In this document: one piece after another, positions 18,716 through 27,766 of the stretch
Numbering within the stretch: the first letter of the stretch is position 1
Layout of the letters: each line of letters begins with the position of its first letter
NCBI RefSeq assembly: GCF_004006235.1
Contig: NZ_CP034753.1
Coordinates: forward strand, 558,001 to 622,000
DNA from: Agromyces sp. LHK192
GTDB taxonomy: Bacteria > Actinomycetota > Actinomycetes > Actinomycetales > Microbacteriaceae
Length of the DNA stretch: 64,000 nucleotides
Reading direction: 5' to 3'
Made by a program: the position numbers and the translations under genes
Notes under the pieces: model-generated
What the model was told of the DNA's origin: nothing
Databases searched by the model: none
Seen by the model: only the letters and a program-made list of their open reading frames with translations

Positions 18716-19129
18716 GTGCCCCAGGACCTCGACGGATCCGACCGCACGACCGCGGCGCCGGCCGCCGTGCTCGCAGCGGCGACCGCGCTGAACGACGCGC
18801 TCTCCGCGAACGACGCCGACCGCCTCGATGCGCTGCTGGCCGGGGAGTGGCGACTCGTGGGCGCCGACGGCCCGATCGATCGTGACCGCTTCGTCGACCT
18901 GGTGCGAACCGGCGTGCTCTCGCACTCGATGATGCAGCCGGTCGGCGACCTCGAGGTGCGGACGTACGGCGACGTCGCCGTCGTGACCGGCCGGGTGGTC
19001 AACACGGCGTTCTTCGATGGGCAGCGGTTCGACGCCGACGAGTGGACCACCGACGTCTGGGTGCGCCGCGAGCGCGGGTGGACGTGCGTGCACAGCCACG
19101 TGACCGAGGCCGCATCCGGAACGCGATGA
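18716..19129 (+). CDS. SnoaL/NTF2-like (DUF4440-type) protein
   Basis: 137 residues from the GTG at 18716. The pattern ALNDALSANDADRLDALLAGEWRL, then GDVAVVTGRVVNTAFFDG and TDVWVRRERGWTCVHSHVT, matches DUF4440/SnoaL-like folds, which are small cone-shaped alpha+beta domains, often of unknown substrate. No operon partner is seen. The stop lies inside a bidirectional terminator stem. Confidence 0.72.
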   Translation: MPQDLDGSDRTTAAPAAVLAAATALNDALSANDADRLDALLAGEWRLVGADGPIDRDRFVDLVRTGVLSHSMMQPVGDLEVRTYGDVAVVTGRVVNTAFFDGQRFDADEWTTDVWVRRERGWTCVHSHVTEAASGTR

Positions 19130-19160
19130 GCGGATGCCCCGCCACGGGGCATCCGCTCAT
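19126..19160. terminator. Bidirectional hairpin terminator between convergent genes
   Basis: Perfect 16-bp stem (19126-19141 with 19145-19160) and a CCA loop. The stem is built from GCGGATGCCCCG and its complement, so it carries an inverted pair of the window's over-represented GGATGCC word. It serves the SnoaL-like gene and the SLH protein gene, which end on either side. Confidence 0.75.
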
Positions 19161-19190
19161 CTCGGTCTCGGGCCGCCGGCGCGGCCGGTC

Positions 19191-21716
19191 TCACTCGGCC
19201 GTCGCCGCGTCCCATCGGTAGAGGAACGTCGCGAGGTGTTCGCGGGAGACGACCGTGGTCGGGCCGAACTTCCCGGTGACGGTCGTGATGCGCTCGGCCT
19301 TCATCCACTCGATCTCGCGGAAGAAGGTCGCCCCCTTCGGCACGTCGGTGTAGGTCGCCTTCGCGGGGGCCGTGAACGTGGCGTCGGCGGCGCGGTACAG
19401 GAACGCCGCGACCTCCTGGCGCTTGAGCGTCGTCGCCGGTCCGAACGTGCCCGTCGTCGAGGTCAGCCCCTCGCGCTTGAACCACTCGATCGCCCGGTAC
19501 GACGGGTGCGTCGCGGGGACGTCCTTGTACGTCGGCTTCGCGGGCAGCGTGAACTCGGGCGAACCGGCGAGGCGGTACAGCGCCTCGGCGATCGTCGCCC
19601 GCGTCGCCGCGCCCGTCGGGTTGAAGCGGACGACGCCGTCGGCGCCGCGCACGCCGTCGATGACGCCGTTGACACCGGCCCACTTGATGTTCACCGCGTG
19701 CCCGCTCGTGCCGGTGATGTCGGCGAAGCGGGGCAGCAGTGCGGCGGTCGCCGTCGACGTCGCGACGAGCGGCTCGGCTCCCGGTCGGGTGCCCGTGACC
19801 TCGACGCTGATCGCGGCGCCCGCCTGGGCGTCGGCGGGCGTGTACTCGGCAGCCGTGGCGCCCTCGACGGCGACGCCGTCGGCGAGCCAGCGGTAGGCCA
19901 CCTCGGCACCCGCGCCCCAGTCGCCGGCGTCGGCGGTGAGGGCCTGTCCGACCTGGGCGACGCCCGACACCGTGGGCACGGGAGCGGGCTCGGGCTCGGC
20001 CGCGCGGGTCATGACGAAGTCGATGTCCTCGAACCGGCCGCCGTTCGGCGCCTCGAGGACGGTCGCGTCGGCCTGCGTCGCCGCGTTCTGCCAGAACTGG
20101 GTCGCGTAGGGCTCGGCGGACGTACCGTCGTCCTCGGCCTTCACGACGTAGTTCCCGGGGGGCAGTCCGCCCGACTGCCACGAGATCTCGTCGCCCGCTC
20201 CGCCGTGGGGCGGCGGCGCGACCCAGAGGCCGGGCTCGCGCTCGTACAGGATCGACAGGCGGGCGCCGACGGCCGGGCCGCCGTGCTCGTCGATGATCGT
20301 GCCCTTGAGTGTGACCCCGGGCGGCGTCTCGACATCGACGCCGTCGGTCTCGGCCGAGGCGACGACGTCGACCGTCACCGCGTCCTCCGGGTAGAAGCCC
20401 CCGCCGTGGTAGGTCCACGCCCAGCTCGCGCTCGACGAGCCGAACGATTGCACGGTGTACTCGCCCGGTGCGAGGCCGGTGACCTCGTAGGTGCCGTCGG
20501 CGGCGGCGCCGGCGGACGTCACCGACTCCCAGGCGCCGGTGGAGTCCTTGCGGAGCACGTCGAAGTACGCGTTCGCGGCGGGCGCACTCTGCCCGTCGGC
20601 GAGCTGCGTCAGGGCACCCGAGAGCGAGCCCCCCGCGGTGAGCGCCGCGTCGATGCCGTCGACGACCGCACCGGGTGCGACCGCGACTGCCGTGGCCGAG
20701 GCCTGGTCGACGGCGCCCTGCCAGTACTGCTGGCCGAGGGTACCGTCGAAGTCGCTGAAGCCGACGGTGTAGTCGCCCTGCTCGAGCCCGCCGAGGCGGT
20801 ACGTGCCGTCGGCCGCGGTGGTCGCGGTGACGGGCGAGACCCAGCGGTCGGTCGGCTGGACCGAGAACTCGGCGGTGACGTCGACACCCTCGACCGGTGT
20901 GCCGGAGCCGTCGACGACGGTGCCGGTGATCGCCCCTCCCGCGTTCAGCTCGAACCCGGCGGTGAAGGCCTGGCCGCCCACGAGGTCGACGCGGGTCGCG
21001 GCGTCGGACGAATAGGCGTCCTGCCAGTACTCGTCGAGCACCTCGCTCGTCGAGCCCCAGCCCTTGCCGGCCTTCAGTACGTACTCGCCGTCCGGCAGCC
21101 CGGTGATCGAGTAGCTGCCGTCGGCGGCGACCGAGGCGCCGCCGCGCGAGCTGTTCAGGTCGCTCGTGAGGTACGCGTACACGTAGCCGCCCGCGACGGG
21201 TGCGCCGCCCTCGTCGACGACGGTGCCCGACACGGTCGCGCCGACGTCGAGCGTCCAGGCGAGTGATGCCGCACCGCCCGCCTCGACGGTGATGTCGGCG
21301 GCGGTCGCGAGGGTCTCTGCGCCGTCCCAGTACTCGCGCACGTACTGCGTGTTGGTCCACTGCGGGGTGATCGTGGCGCGGTAGGTGCCGGGCGCGAGGC
21401 CCTCGATCGCGAACGAGCCGTCGGCGGCGGTGTGCGCGTCCTGGCCCTCGCCGTACAGCAGGCTCCAGCAGTCGTACTGCTGCGTCGGGTCGAAGTCGGG
21501 GTCGCAGCGGAACAGCTGCACGTAGAGGCCGTCGAGCGGTGCGCCGGCCTCGCCGGTCACGACACCGGTGATCGAGCCGGTCTCGGCGGTCTCCGCGGCG
21601 TGCGCCGCCGGGGCCGCGAAGCCGGCGACGCCGAGCGTCATCGCGACGGCGGCGAGTCCACCGAGCAGTCCGCGGCTGCGGCGCCGCGTCGGTGGTGCGA
21701 GGTCAGGGGAGCGCAT
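19191..21716 (-). CDS. Secreted surface protein: carboxypeptidase-regulatory-like repeats plus SLH domains
   Basis: 841 residues. A signal peptide ends near AAPAAHA-AE (residue 41). About five tandem beta-sandwich modules follow (about 45-520), of the CarboxypepD_reg/Cna-B type, each with ADGSY/F..GLxxGxY. Most carry an aromatic (E/Q)-(Y/F)-W-x-x-A motif (REYWDGA, DEYWQDA, QQYWQGA, TQFWQNA). An Ig-like segment (about 590-670) precedes three S-layer-homology repeats (for example YKDVPATHPSYRAIEWFKREG), which should anchor it to the cell wall. GGAAGGA precedes the ATG. The ligand is unknown. Confidence 0.82.
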   Translation of the reverse strand: MRSPDLAPPTRRRSRGLLGGLAAVAMTLGVAGFAAPAAHAAETAETGSITGVVTGEAGAPLDGLYVQLFRCDPDFDPTQQYDCWSLLYGEGQDAHTAADGSFAIEGLAPGTYRATITPQWTNTQYVREYWDGAETLATAADITVEAGGAASLAWTLDVGATVSGTVVDEGGAPVAGGYVYAYLTSDLNSSRGGASVAADGSYSITGLPDGEYVLKAGKGWGSTSEVLDEYWQDAYSSDAATRVDLVGGQAFTAGFELNAGGAITGTVVDGSGTPVEGVDVTAEFSVQPTDRWVSPVTATTAADGTYRLGGLEQGDYTVGFSDFDGTLGQQYWQGAVDQASATAVAVAPGAVVDGIDAALTAGGSLSGALTQLADGQSAPAANAYFDVLRKDSTGAWESVTSAGAAADGTYEVTGLAPGEYTVQSFGSSSASWAWTYHGGGFYPEDAVTVDVVASAETDGVDVETPPGVTLKGTIIDEHGGPAVGARLSILYEREPGLWVAPPPHGGAGDEISWQSGGLPPGNYVVKAEDDGTSAEPYATQFWQNAATQADATVLEAPNGGRFEDIDFVMTRAAEPEPAPVPTVSGVAQVGQALTADAGDWGAGAEVAYRWLADGVAVEGATAAEYTPADAQAGAAISVEVTGTRPGAEPLVATSTATAALLPRFADITGTSGHAVNIKWAGVNGVIDGVRGADGVVRFNPTGAATRATIAEALYRLAGSPEFTLPAKPTYKDVPATHPSYRAIEWFKREGLTSTTGTFGPATTLKRQEVAAFLYRAADATFTAPAKATYTDVPKGATFFREIEWMKAERITTVTGKFGPTTVVSREHLATFLYRWDAATAE

Positions 21717-21834
21717 GGCGTCCTTCCGTTGGTGGGATCGAGCCCTCCCACGCTACGAAACGGAGGGCGTTCGCACCATGGGGAGGACTCCCCGTCGCGG
21801 ACGAGCTGCCCAGCTCGTGCAGCGCCCCGTTCGG

Positions 21835-21840
21835 TAGTCT
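21835..21840 (+). promoter_or_regulatory. -10 element of a leaderless transcript (MaoC/murB operon)
   Basis: TAGTCT ends six bases before the GTG at 21847 and no Shine-Dalgarno is present, the usual arrangement of actinobacterial leaderless mRNAs. Confidence 0.55.
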
Positions 21841-21846
21841 GTCGGG

Positions 21847-22293
21847 GTGCCAGTGAACCCCGAGCTGCAGGGGCGGGACTTCCCGCCGACCGAGCCGTAC
21901 GCCGTCGGCCGCGAGAAGGTGCGCGAGTTCGCGCGCGCGGTGTTCGCGACCAACCCCGTGAACCTCGACCCCGAGGCGGCGCGGGCCGCCGGATACGACG
22001 ACGTCGTCGCGCCGCCCACGTTCGCGGTCGTGATCCAGGAGCGCACGCTCGCGCAGCTCCTCGCCGAGCCCGACTCGGGCATCGACTTCTCGCGGGTCGT
22101 GCACGGCGACCAGCGCTTCACGTCGACCCGGCCGATCGTCGCCGGCGACGTGCTCACCGCGCAGCTGCGCGTCGCGAGCGTCAAGACGCTCGGCGGGCAC
22201 TCGATGGTCACCGCCGAGACCTCGATCACGGATGCCTCGGGCGCACACGTCGTCACCGCGACGTCCACCCTCGTCGTGCGAGGAGACGACTGA
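21847..22293 (+). CDS. FAS1-like/MaoC N-terminal dehydratase domain protein (HadA-like)
   Basis: 148 residues, single hot-dog fold of the FAS1_DH_region/MaoC-N type (PEAARAAGYDDVVAPPTFAVVI, VVHGDQRFTSTRPIVAGDVL). It lacks the catalytic D-x-N-P-I-H found in its partner, so it is expected to be the non-catalytic/substrate-binding half of a heterodimeric (3R)-hydroxyacyl-ACP dehydratase. Its stop overlaps the partner start by one base (TGATG). In Actinobacteria this pair is often near secE-nusG. Confidence 0.85.
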   Translation: MPVNPELQGRDFPPTEPYAVGREKVREFARAVFATNPVNLDPEAARAAGYDDVVAPPTFAVVIQERTLAQLLAEPDSGIDFSRVVHGDQRFTSTRPIVAGDVLTAQLRVASVKTLGGHSMVTAETSITDASGAHVVTATSTLVVRGDD

Positions 22294-22745
22294 TGACGAA
22301 CGACACCGAGACCGGCACGGCGCCCGCCCTGCCCGACTTCGACGTGCTCGCCGTCGGCGACCTCGTGGCCGACGGCGTCTTCGCGCTCAGCCGCGACTCG
22401 CTCGTGCGCTACGCGGGGGCATCCGGCGACTTCAACCCGATCCACTACCGCGACGACGTGGCGAAGGCCGTGGGCCTTCCCGGCGTGCTCGCGCACGGCA
22501 TGCTCACGATGGGCTTCGCCGTGCAGCCCGTCGTCGACTGGGTCGGCGACGCCGGCCGCGTGGCCGACTACCAGGTCAGGTTCACCCGGCCGGTCGTGGT
22601 CGACCCGGAGCTCGGCAACGTCGTGACCGTGATCGCGAGGGTCGGCCAGCTCGACGCCGAGCAGCGCGTCGCGCGCATCGACCTGACCGTGAAGGTCGGC
22701 GACGAGACGGTGCTCGGCAAGGCCCAGGTGCGCGTGCGGCTCTGA
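22293..22745 (+). CDS. MaoC-family hydroxyacyl dehydratase (HadB-like)
   Basis: 150 residues with the hydratase-2 motif YAGASGDFNPIHYRDDVAKAVG, providing the catalytic aspartate and histidine, and HGMLTMGF. It should form the catalytic subunit with the preceding protein and dehydrate 3-hydroxyacyl-ACP/CoA. The stop overlaps the murB start (TGATG). Confidence 0.88.
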   Translation: MTNDTETGTAPALPDFDVLAVGDLVADGVFALSRDSLVRYAGASGDFNPIHYRDDVAKAVGLPGVLAHGMLTMGFAVQPVVDWVGDAGRVADYQVRFTRPVVVDPELGNVVTVIARVGQLDAEQRVARIDLTVKVGDETVLGKAQVRVRL

Positions 22746-23944
22746 TGGGCGAACCGCGCTTCTCCGACCTGACGACGCTGCGCGTGGGCGGGCCGATCGG
22801 CCGCCTCGCGACCGCGACGACCCAGCGCGACCTCGTCGACCTCGCCACCGCCGCGTGGCGCGACGGCGACCGCTGGATGGTGCTCGGCGGCGGGTCGAAC
22901 CTGCTCGTCGGCGACGACGGCTTCGACGGCACCGTGATCCGCGTCGCGACCAGCGGCATCGAGGTGCTGCCGATCGAGCGGGGCCTCGCGGCCCGCGAGG
23001 ACACCGTGCGTATCCGCGTGCAGGCCGGCGTGGTCTGGGACGACCTCGTGGCCTGGACCGTCGAGCAGGGGTACTCGGGCATCGAGGCGCTGTCGGGGAT
23101 CCCCGGCTCGGTCGGTGCGGCGCCGGTGCAGAACATCGGTGCGTACGGCCAGGAGCTCGAGGCGACGCTCGTCGCGATCGAGTTCCTCGACGAGTACGCC
23201 GAGTCGCCGCGCCGCATGACCCGCGACGAACTCGAGCTCGGCTACCGCACGTCGGTCCTCAAGCGCGGGCTCGAGGGCATCGTCATCTCGGTCGAGCTCG
23301 AACTCCACGACACCTCGGGGGAGCGGGCGGTGCTGGGCGAGGCGATCGGACTCCCGGTCGCGTACCGGCAGCTCGCCGACGCGCTCGGCGTGCAGGTCGG
23401 CGACCGCGTCGCGATCGCCCGCGTCCGCGAGGCCGTGCTCGCCCTGCGCCGCTCGAAGGGCATGGTGCTCGACCCCGACGACGCCGACTCGGTGAGTGCC
23501 GGCTCGTTCTTCACGAACCCGATCGTGTCGGAGCACGTCGCACGTGCGATGCCCGCCGACGCCCCGCGCTGGTACCTCGAGCCGGACACCCCGCCCGAGG
23601 TCGTGCCGCTGTCGGGACTCGATGAGCAGTCCCCGCTCGACGCGTTCCTCGCGCACCAGGCGTCGCTCGAGGCATCCGCACCGGCGTCGGCCGCCGAGCC
23701 CGGCGAGGCGCTCGTGAAGCTGTCGGCCGCCTGGCTGATCGAGCACGCGGGTGTGCGCCGCGGCTTCGCGATCCCGGGTTCGCGGGCGGCGATCTCGTCG
23801 AAGCACACGCTCGCGCTCACCAACCGCGGCGGGGCGAGCGCCGAGGAGGTCGCGCAGCTCGCCCGGTTCGTGCAGGGTCGTGTCCAGGCGGAGTTCGGCA
23901 TCGTGCTGCACCCGGAGCCGGTGCTCATCGGGCTCGAGCTGTAG
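22745..23944 (+). CDS. murB: UDP-N-acetylmuramate dehydrogenase
   Basis: 399 residues. The FAD-binding segment GGGSNLLVGDDGFDG lies near residue 45, GIPGSVGAAPVQNIGAYGQE near 120, and the proton-donating serine in SAGSFFTNP near 253. It reduces UDP-GlcNAc-enolpyruvate to UDP-MurNAc with NADPH in peptidoglycan synthesis. Its length and the C-terminal GVRRGFAIPGSRAAISSKHT are typical of the actinobacterial type. It is the last gene of the three-gene operon. Confidence 0.95.
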   Translation: MGEPRFSDLTTLRVGGPIGRLATATTQRDLVDLATAAWRDGDRWMVLGGGSNLLVGDDGFDGTVIRVATSGIEVLPIERGLAAREDTVRIRVQAGVVWDDLVAWTVEQGYSGIEALSGIPGSVGAAPVQNIGAYGQELEATLVAIEFLDEYAESPRRMTRDELELGYRTSVLKRGLEGIVISVELELHDTSGERAVLGEAIGLPVAYRQLADALGVQVGDRVAIARVREAVLALRRSKGMVLDPDDADSVSAGSFFTNPIVSEHVARAMPADAPRWYLEPDTPPEVVPLSGLDEQSPLDAFLAHQASLEASAPASAAEPGEALVKLSAAWLIEHAGVRRGFAIPGSRAAISSKHTLALTNRGGASAEEVAQLARFVQGRVQAEFGIVLHPEPVLIGLEL

Positions 23945-24000
23945 CCGTCGCGCGGGGCGGGCATCGCGGTCCGACTGCGGCGCGGGAGCGCCTCGCGCGG

Positions 24001-25677
24001 TCAGCGCCGGGTGGCCGGCCGGTAGACGTCGAGCGCTGTCGGAACCACGCGGATGGTCGAGGTGTACCCCGGTCCGGGCGATGCCGCGTCGGCCGCGGCC
24101 GGTCGGTCGAACGAGACCTCGCCGTCGTGGGCGAAGCCGGGCGGTTGGCCCTGCCGCGGATGCACCGTGACGTCGAGCCGCTCGGCCGTGACGGATTCCA
24201 CGCGGTCGGGGAGCACCCGCAGCGCCCGGAGCACCGCACTCGTGCGACGGCCGAATGCCAGCGAGGCCGCTGCGCGCGTGCGTGATCCCGCGCGCAGGAT
24301 CCTGACGTCGAGCACGCCCCCGTCGAGCCGGCGACGCTGGAGCGGCGCCGGCACACCCGGGTCGTTCGGCCCGACGCCGACGAACAGCGTCCACACGTCG
24401 ATCGCGCGACCGTCCAGGTCGATGCGCACCGGATCGGAACGACGCAGCACCTGCGCCGCCGCGAGCACGGCCGCGAGCCACTTGCCGTACCTGCCCTGCA
24501 GGCGTTCGCGCGCGGCGACGAAGTCGGGGTAGACGCCGACGGATGCCGTGTTCATCACCGTCAGCGGCGGCTGGTCGCCGAATCGGAGCTCGGCGACGTC
24601 GACGCGCACGCCCTCGCCGCGCTGCACGGCGTCGATCGCGAGGTCGACCGTCGATGCGCCCGCGGTTCGGGCGAAATGGTTGAACGTGCCGCCCGGAACG
24701 ACCAGGAGCGGCACGCCGGCGTGCCGGGCGACGTCGGCGACCGTGGCGACCGTGCCGTCGCCGCCGCAGACGCCGACGATGCGGGGCGGGTCCGCGCGAT
24801 CGAGCGCCGCTCGCACGACGTCGGCCGGATCCTCGTCGTCGAGCACGTGGAACTCGGCGTTCGGCAGCCGGCGGCGAAGCACCTCGAGCGGATCGGCACG
24901 GACGACGCTCGTGCCCGACGACGGGTTGACGACGACGAACACGCCGTCGCCCTCGGGCGCCGCGGGCAGCGGGCGGTCGTCGCCGGTCGGCTCGTCGGGC
25001 CGCGCCGCACGGACGTCGATCGGCCGGCCGCGGGCCGCCGAGCCCTGCCGGCCGTGATCACGACCGTGCCCGTCGTCGTCACCGTCGCCGCGCCCGTCGC
25101 CGCGTCGGCCGGTTCGCGGCCGGACGACGAGCGCACCGAGGCCGCCGATCGCCGCGCCGAGCGCGAGGCCACCGACGACGTCCGACAGCCAGTGTGCGCC
25201 GACGTGCAGCCGCGAGTAGCCGACGCCGAGTGCGAGCGGCACGATCGCGGCGCCCAGCCGCGGATCCTCGACGGCGACCCCGGTCGCGAAGGCGACCGCG
25301 CTCGCCGAGTGACCCGACGGGAACGCCTTCGTCGACGGATGCCGCGTGAGCCGGCGCCCGACCGGCACCTCCTCGAGCAGTGGCCGGTCGCCGCCGAACA
25401 GCCGTTTCGCCACGAGGTTCGCGGTCGCGCTGGCGGCGAGCAGCGAGAGGATGCCCCGGGTGGCGGCGCGCGGGCGCCCGGTGACGGCGAGGACGCCGGC
25501 GAGCGTCCACCACAGCACGCCGCGGTCGGCGAACGACGAGAGCGTCGTCCAGCCGCGGTCGAGCACCGGGTGCGACCGTCGCGCGTTCCGCCTGCGGGCA
25601 GCCCGATGGTCGACCCGCCGCACCCAGGCAGGGAGCAGCCTGCTGCGCCGGACGGCGACGGTGATCCCGGAAGCCAC
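24001..25677 (-). CDS. PAP2 phosphatase-diacylglycerol kinase fusion protein
   Basis: 558 residues from a GTG at 25677. The N-terminal half is a membrane PAP2 domain with motifs KRLFGGDRP, PSGHSASAVAFA and SRLHVGAHWLSDVVGG. The C-terminal half is a DAGK catalytic domain (VVNPSSGTSV, GVCGGDGTVATVADVA, VVPGGTFNHFAR). It may phosphorylate diacylglycerol or sphingosine-like lipids and/or dephosphorylate lipid phosphates. A charged linker separates the domains. The larger frame to 26757 is a shadow of the two-component genes. Confidence 0.85.
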   Translation of the reverse strand: MASGITVAVRRSRLLPAWVRRVDHRAARRRNARRSHPVLDRGWTTLSSFADRGVLWWTLAGVLAVTGRPRAATRGILSLLAASATANLVAKRLFGGDRPLLEEVPVGRRLTRHPSTKAFPSGHSASAVAFATGVAVEDPRLGAAIVPLALGVGYSRLHVGAHWLSDVVGGLALGAAIGGLGALVVRPRTGRRGDGRGDGDDDGHGRDHGRQGSAARGRPIDVRAARPDEPTGDDRPLPAAPEGDGVFVVVNPSSGTSVVRADPLEVLRRRLPNAEFHVLDDEDPADVVRAALDRADPPRIVGVCGGDGTVATVADVARHAGVPLLVVPGGTFNHFARTAGASTVDLAIDAVQRGEGVRVDVAELRFGDQPPLTVMNTASVGVYPDFVAARERLQGRYGKWLAAVLAAAQVLRRSDPVRIDLDGRAIDVWTLFVGVGPNDPGVPAPLQRRRLDGGVLDVRILRAGSRTRAAASLAFGRRTSAVLRALRVLPDRVESVTAERLDVTVHPRQGQPPGFAHDGEVSFDRPAAADAASPGPGYTSTIRVVPTALDVYRPATRR

Positions 25678-25683
25678 GGCACC

Positions 25684-25689
25684 AGCGTA
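25684..25689 (-). promoter_or_regulatory. -10 element of a leaderless transcript (PAP2-DAGK gene)
   Basis: On the minus strand TACGCT is followed after six bases by the GTG at 25677, without a Shine-Dalgarno. This supports that start. Confidence 0.5.
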
Positions 25690-25739
25690 TGAATCGGTCG
25701 CGCGGGTGGGCAGTGGTTGACCGACCGGCCGAGGAGCCG

Positions 25740-26375
25740 CTAAAGCAGCCCGAGCTCCATCGCGCGCGTGACGGCGCGCGTGCGATCGCCGACCTCGAGC
25801 TTCTCGAACACGTGGCCGAGGTGCGTCTTCACGGTGGCCTCCCCGAGGTGCAGGGCCCGCGCGATCTCGGGATTCGAACGACCCGCGGCGACGTGCCGCA
25901 GCACCTCCAGCTCGCGCGGTGACAGCGCCACCGGCACGGATGCCTCGGCGCGCACGCGCCGGACGAGCTTCGCCGCGATCGACGGCGCGAGCACGGTCTC
26001 GCCGGCGGCGACGGCGCGGACGCCCGCGAGGATCTCCTCCTGCGGGGCCGCCTTCAGCAGGTAGCCGCTGGCGCCCGCCTCGATCGCCGGCAGCAGGTCG
26101 TCGTCGGTGTCGTATGTGGTGAGCACGAGCACGCGCGTGCCGCCGGCCGCGACGATCCGCTCGGTCGCGGCGGCACCGCCGAGTACGGGCATCCGCAGGT
26201 CCATGAGCACGAGGTCGGGGCGTTCGGATGCCGCGAGCGCGACGGCCTGGCCGCCGTCGGCGGCCTGCCCGACGACCTCGATGCCGTCGGCGGATTCGAG
26301 CAGCCCGACGATGCCCGAGCGGACGATGGGGTGGTCGTCGGCGACGACGACCCGGATCGGTCGGGGGGTGGTCAT
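25740..26375 (-). CDS. Response regulator, NarL/LuxR family
   Basis: 211 residues. The receiver has VVVADDHPIVRSG, phosphoacceptor aspartate in LVLMDLRMPVLGG and YLLKAAP; the C-terminal LuxR-type helix-turn-helix is LSPRELEVLRHVAAG ... ATVKTHLGHVFEKL. The ATG at 26375 overlaps the kinase stop (ATGA). The pair is followed upstream in the same orientation by an ABC exporter, a common target of such systems. Confidence 0.9.
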   Translation of the reverse strand: MTTPRPIRVVVADDHPIVRSGIVGLLESADGIEVVGQAADGGQAVALAASERPDLVLMDLRMPVLGGAAATERIVAAGGTRVLVLTTYDTDDDLLPAIEAGASGYLLKAAPQEEILAGVRAVAAGETVLAPSIAAKLVRRVRAEASVPVALSPRELEVLRHVAAGRSNPEIARALHLGEATVKTHLGHVFEKLEVGDRTRAVTRAMELGLL

Positions 26376-27658
26376 CGGGCGGCTCCGTCGGGCTTCGTGG
26401 GCGGGTGCGGTGCTTCGGTGGCGGATGCCTCGGGCGGCGGCGCCTCGACGTCGGGCGCCGGCACCTCGATCTCGAGGAGCGCGCCCCCGTCGGGGTCGGC
26501 GCCGAACGCGACGTGACCGCCGACCAGGGACACGCGGTCGCGGATTCCGGCCAGGCCGAAGCCGCCCGACTGCCCAGGACCGCCGTCGCCCGGACCGACC
26601 CCGTCGTCGCGCACGACGAGACGCACGTGCCCGGTCCGCGGACGCCCGACGTCGATCCACGCGTTCCCGGCGTTCGCATGCTTGCGGACGTTGGCGAGTC
26701 CCTCCTGCGCGGTGCGCAGGAGCACGACCTCCAGTTCGCGGCCGAGGCCCGGGGCATCCGCGTGCACGGTCACCCGGACACCGGTCTCGCGCTCGAAGGC
26801 CGCGGCCAGGCGATGCAGCGCGTCGGCGAGGGTCGTCTCCACCGCGACGGGCGAGACCGCCGCGACGAGTCCGCGCGCCTCGGTGAGCGCGTCGCGGGCC
26901 ATCTCCTCGATCAATGCGACGTCGGCGCGGGCGGCCTCGAGATCGCGTCCCGTCACGCGGTCATCGTCGTGGGCTGGTCCGGCGGGCGCGCCGCGCACGA
27001 GCGCGGACGGGGCCAGACGGTTGCCGGCCCGCTGCGCGACCATCACCAGGCCGGTCAGGCTCTGCGCGATCGTGTCGTGGATCTCGCGCGCCATCCGGCC
27101 GCGCTCCTCGACCGCTCCGGCGTCGCGATGCATGGCGGCGAGTTCGCCCTGCGCGGCGCGCAATTCGGCGAGGAGGCGCGCGTTCTCCTCGGCGATGCCG
27201 GCGATGTGCGTCATCCACAGGCCGAGGGCGAGGCTGAATCCGAGCGAGAGGATCGCGATGCCGAGGGCGGCGCTCACGTCGCTCCAGCCGAAGAACACCA
27301 TCGTGCCGACGAGCACCGCTCCGGCGATCGCGATGTTGCCCCAGATCGCCTGTCGGGTGCTCGCGGCGGTGATCCAGACGAACGGGTAGGCGAACGCCAG
27401 CATGTTCGCGAACTGCGCGTCGAAGGCGATGCCGGTGGCGAGGATCGCCGACAGCACCGCGGTGATCGCCACGTGATGACGCGCGTCCTCCCGCCCGACA
27501 CGGGCCCGGAGGTAGGCGACGTAGACGATGAGGAACACGCCGGCGACCACCCACGAGCCGATCTCGGCCCGGGCGTACGGCGGCTGGAACACGCCGATGA
27601 GCACCGTGACCGCCGCGACCCCGAAGGCGACCACGTCCCACCAGCGCCGGTTCACCAT
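26372..27658 (-). CDS. Sensor histidine kinase, HisKA_3 type
   Basis: 428 residues. Five or six N-terminal membrane helices (about 8-165) are followed by the phosphoacceptor region RMAREIHDTIAQSLTGL and a HATPase domain with AQEGLANVRKHANA and DDGVGPGD. There is no large extracellular loop, so it probably senses membrane state. It is coupled to the response regulator. Confidence 0.9.
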   Translation of the reverse strand: MVNRRWWDVVAFGVAAVTVLIGVFQPPYARAEIGSWVVAGVFLIVYVAYLRARVGREDARHHVAITAVLSAILATGIAFDAQFANMLAFAYPFVWITAASTRQAIWGNIAIAGAVLVGTMVFFGWSDVSAALGIAILSLGFSLALGLWMTHIAGIAEENARLLAELRAAQGELAAMHRDAGAVEERGRMAREIHDTIAQSLTGLVMVAQRAGNRLAPSALVRGAPAGPAHDDDRVTGRDLEAARADVALIEEMARDALTEARGLVAAVSPVAVETTLADALHRLAAAFERETGVRVTVHADAPGLGRELEVVLLRTAQEGLANVRKHANAGNAWIDVGRPRTGHVRLVVRDDGVGPGDGGPGQSGGFGLAGIRDRVSLVGGHVAFGADPDGGALLEIEVPAPDVEAPPPEASATEAPHPPTKPDGAAR

Positions 27659-27700
27659 GTCGTCATGCTCTCACGCGGGTGGAGCGCCTCGACGGCCGTA

Positions 27701-27724
27701 CCGCCCCGGCGGGGACCGGGGCGG
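27701..27724 (-). terminator. Hairpin terminator after the ABC-2 exporter operon
   Basis: Perfect 9-bp stem CCGCCCCGG/CCGGGGCGG (27701-27709 with 27716-27724) and a 6-base loop, between the exporter permease end and the kinase start, both on the minus strand. Confidence 0.6.
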
Positions 27725-27766
27725 AGGGGTGTCCGGCCGTGGCAGACGAGGTGCCGGGGCATCCGC

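Noticed and set aside
24001..26757. One 918-residue kinase-regulator-phosphatase fusion
   Set aside because: The upstream two-thirds is a shadow of the response regulator and kinase genes on the same strand in another frame; the real protein begins at 25677.
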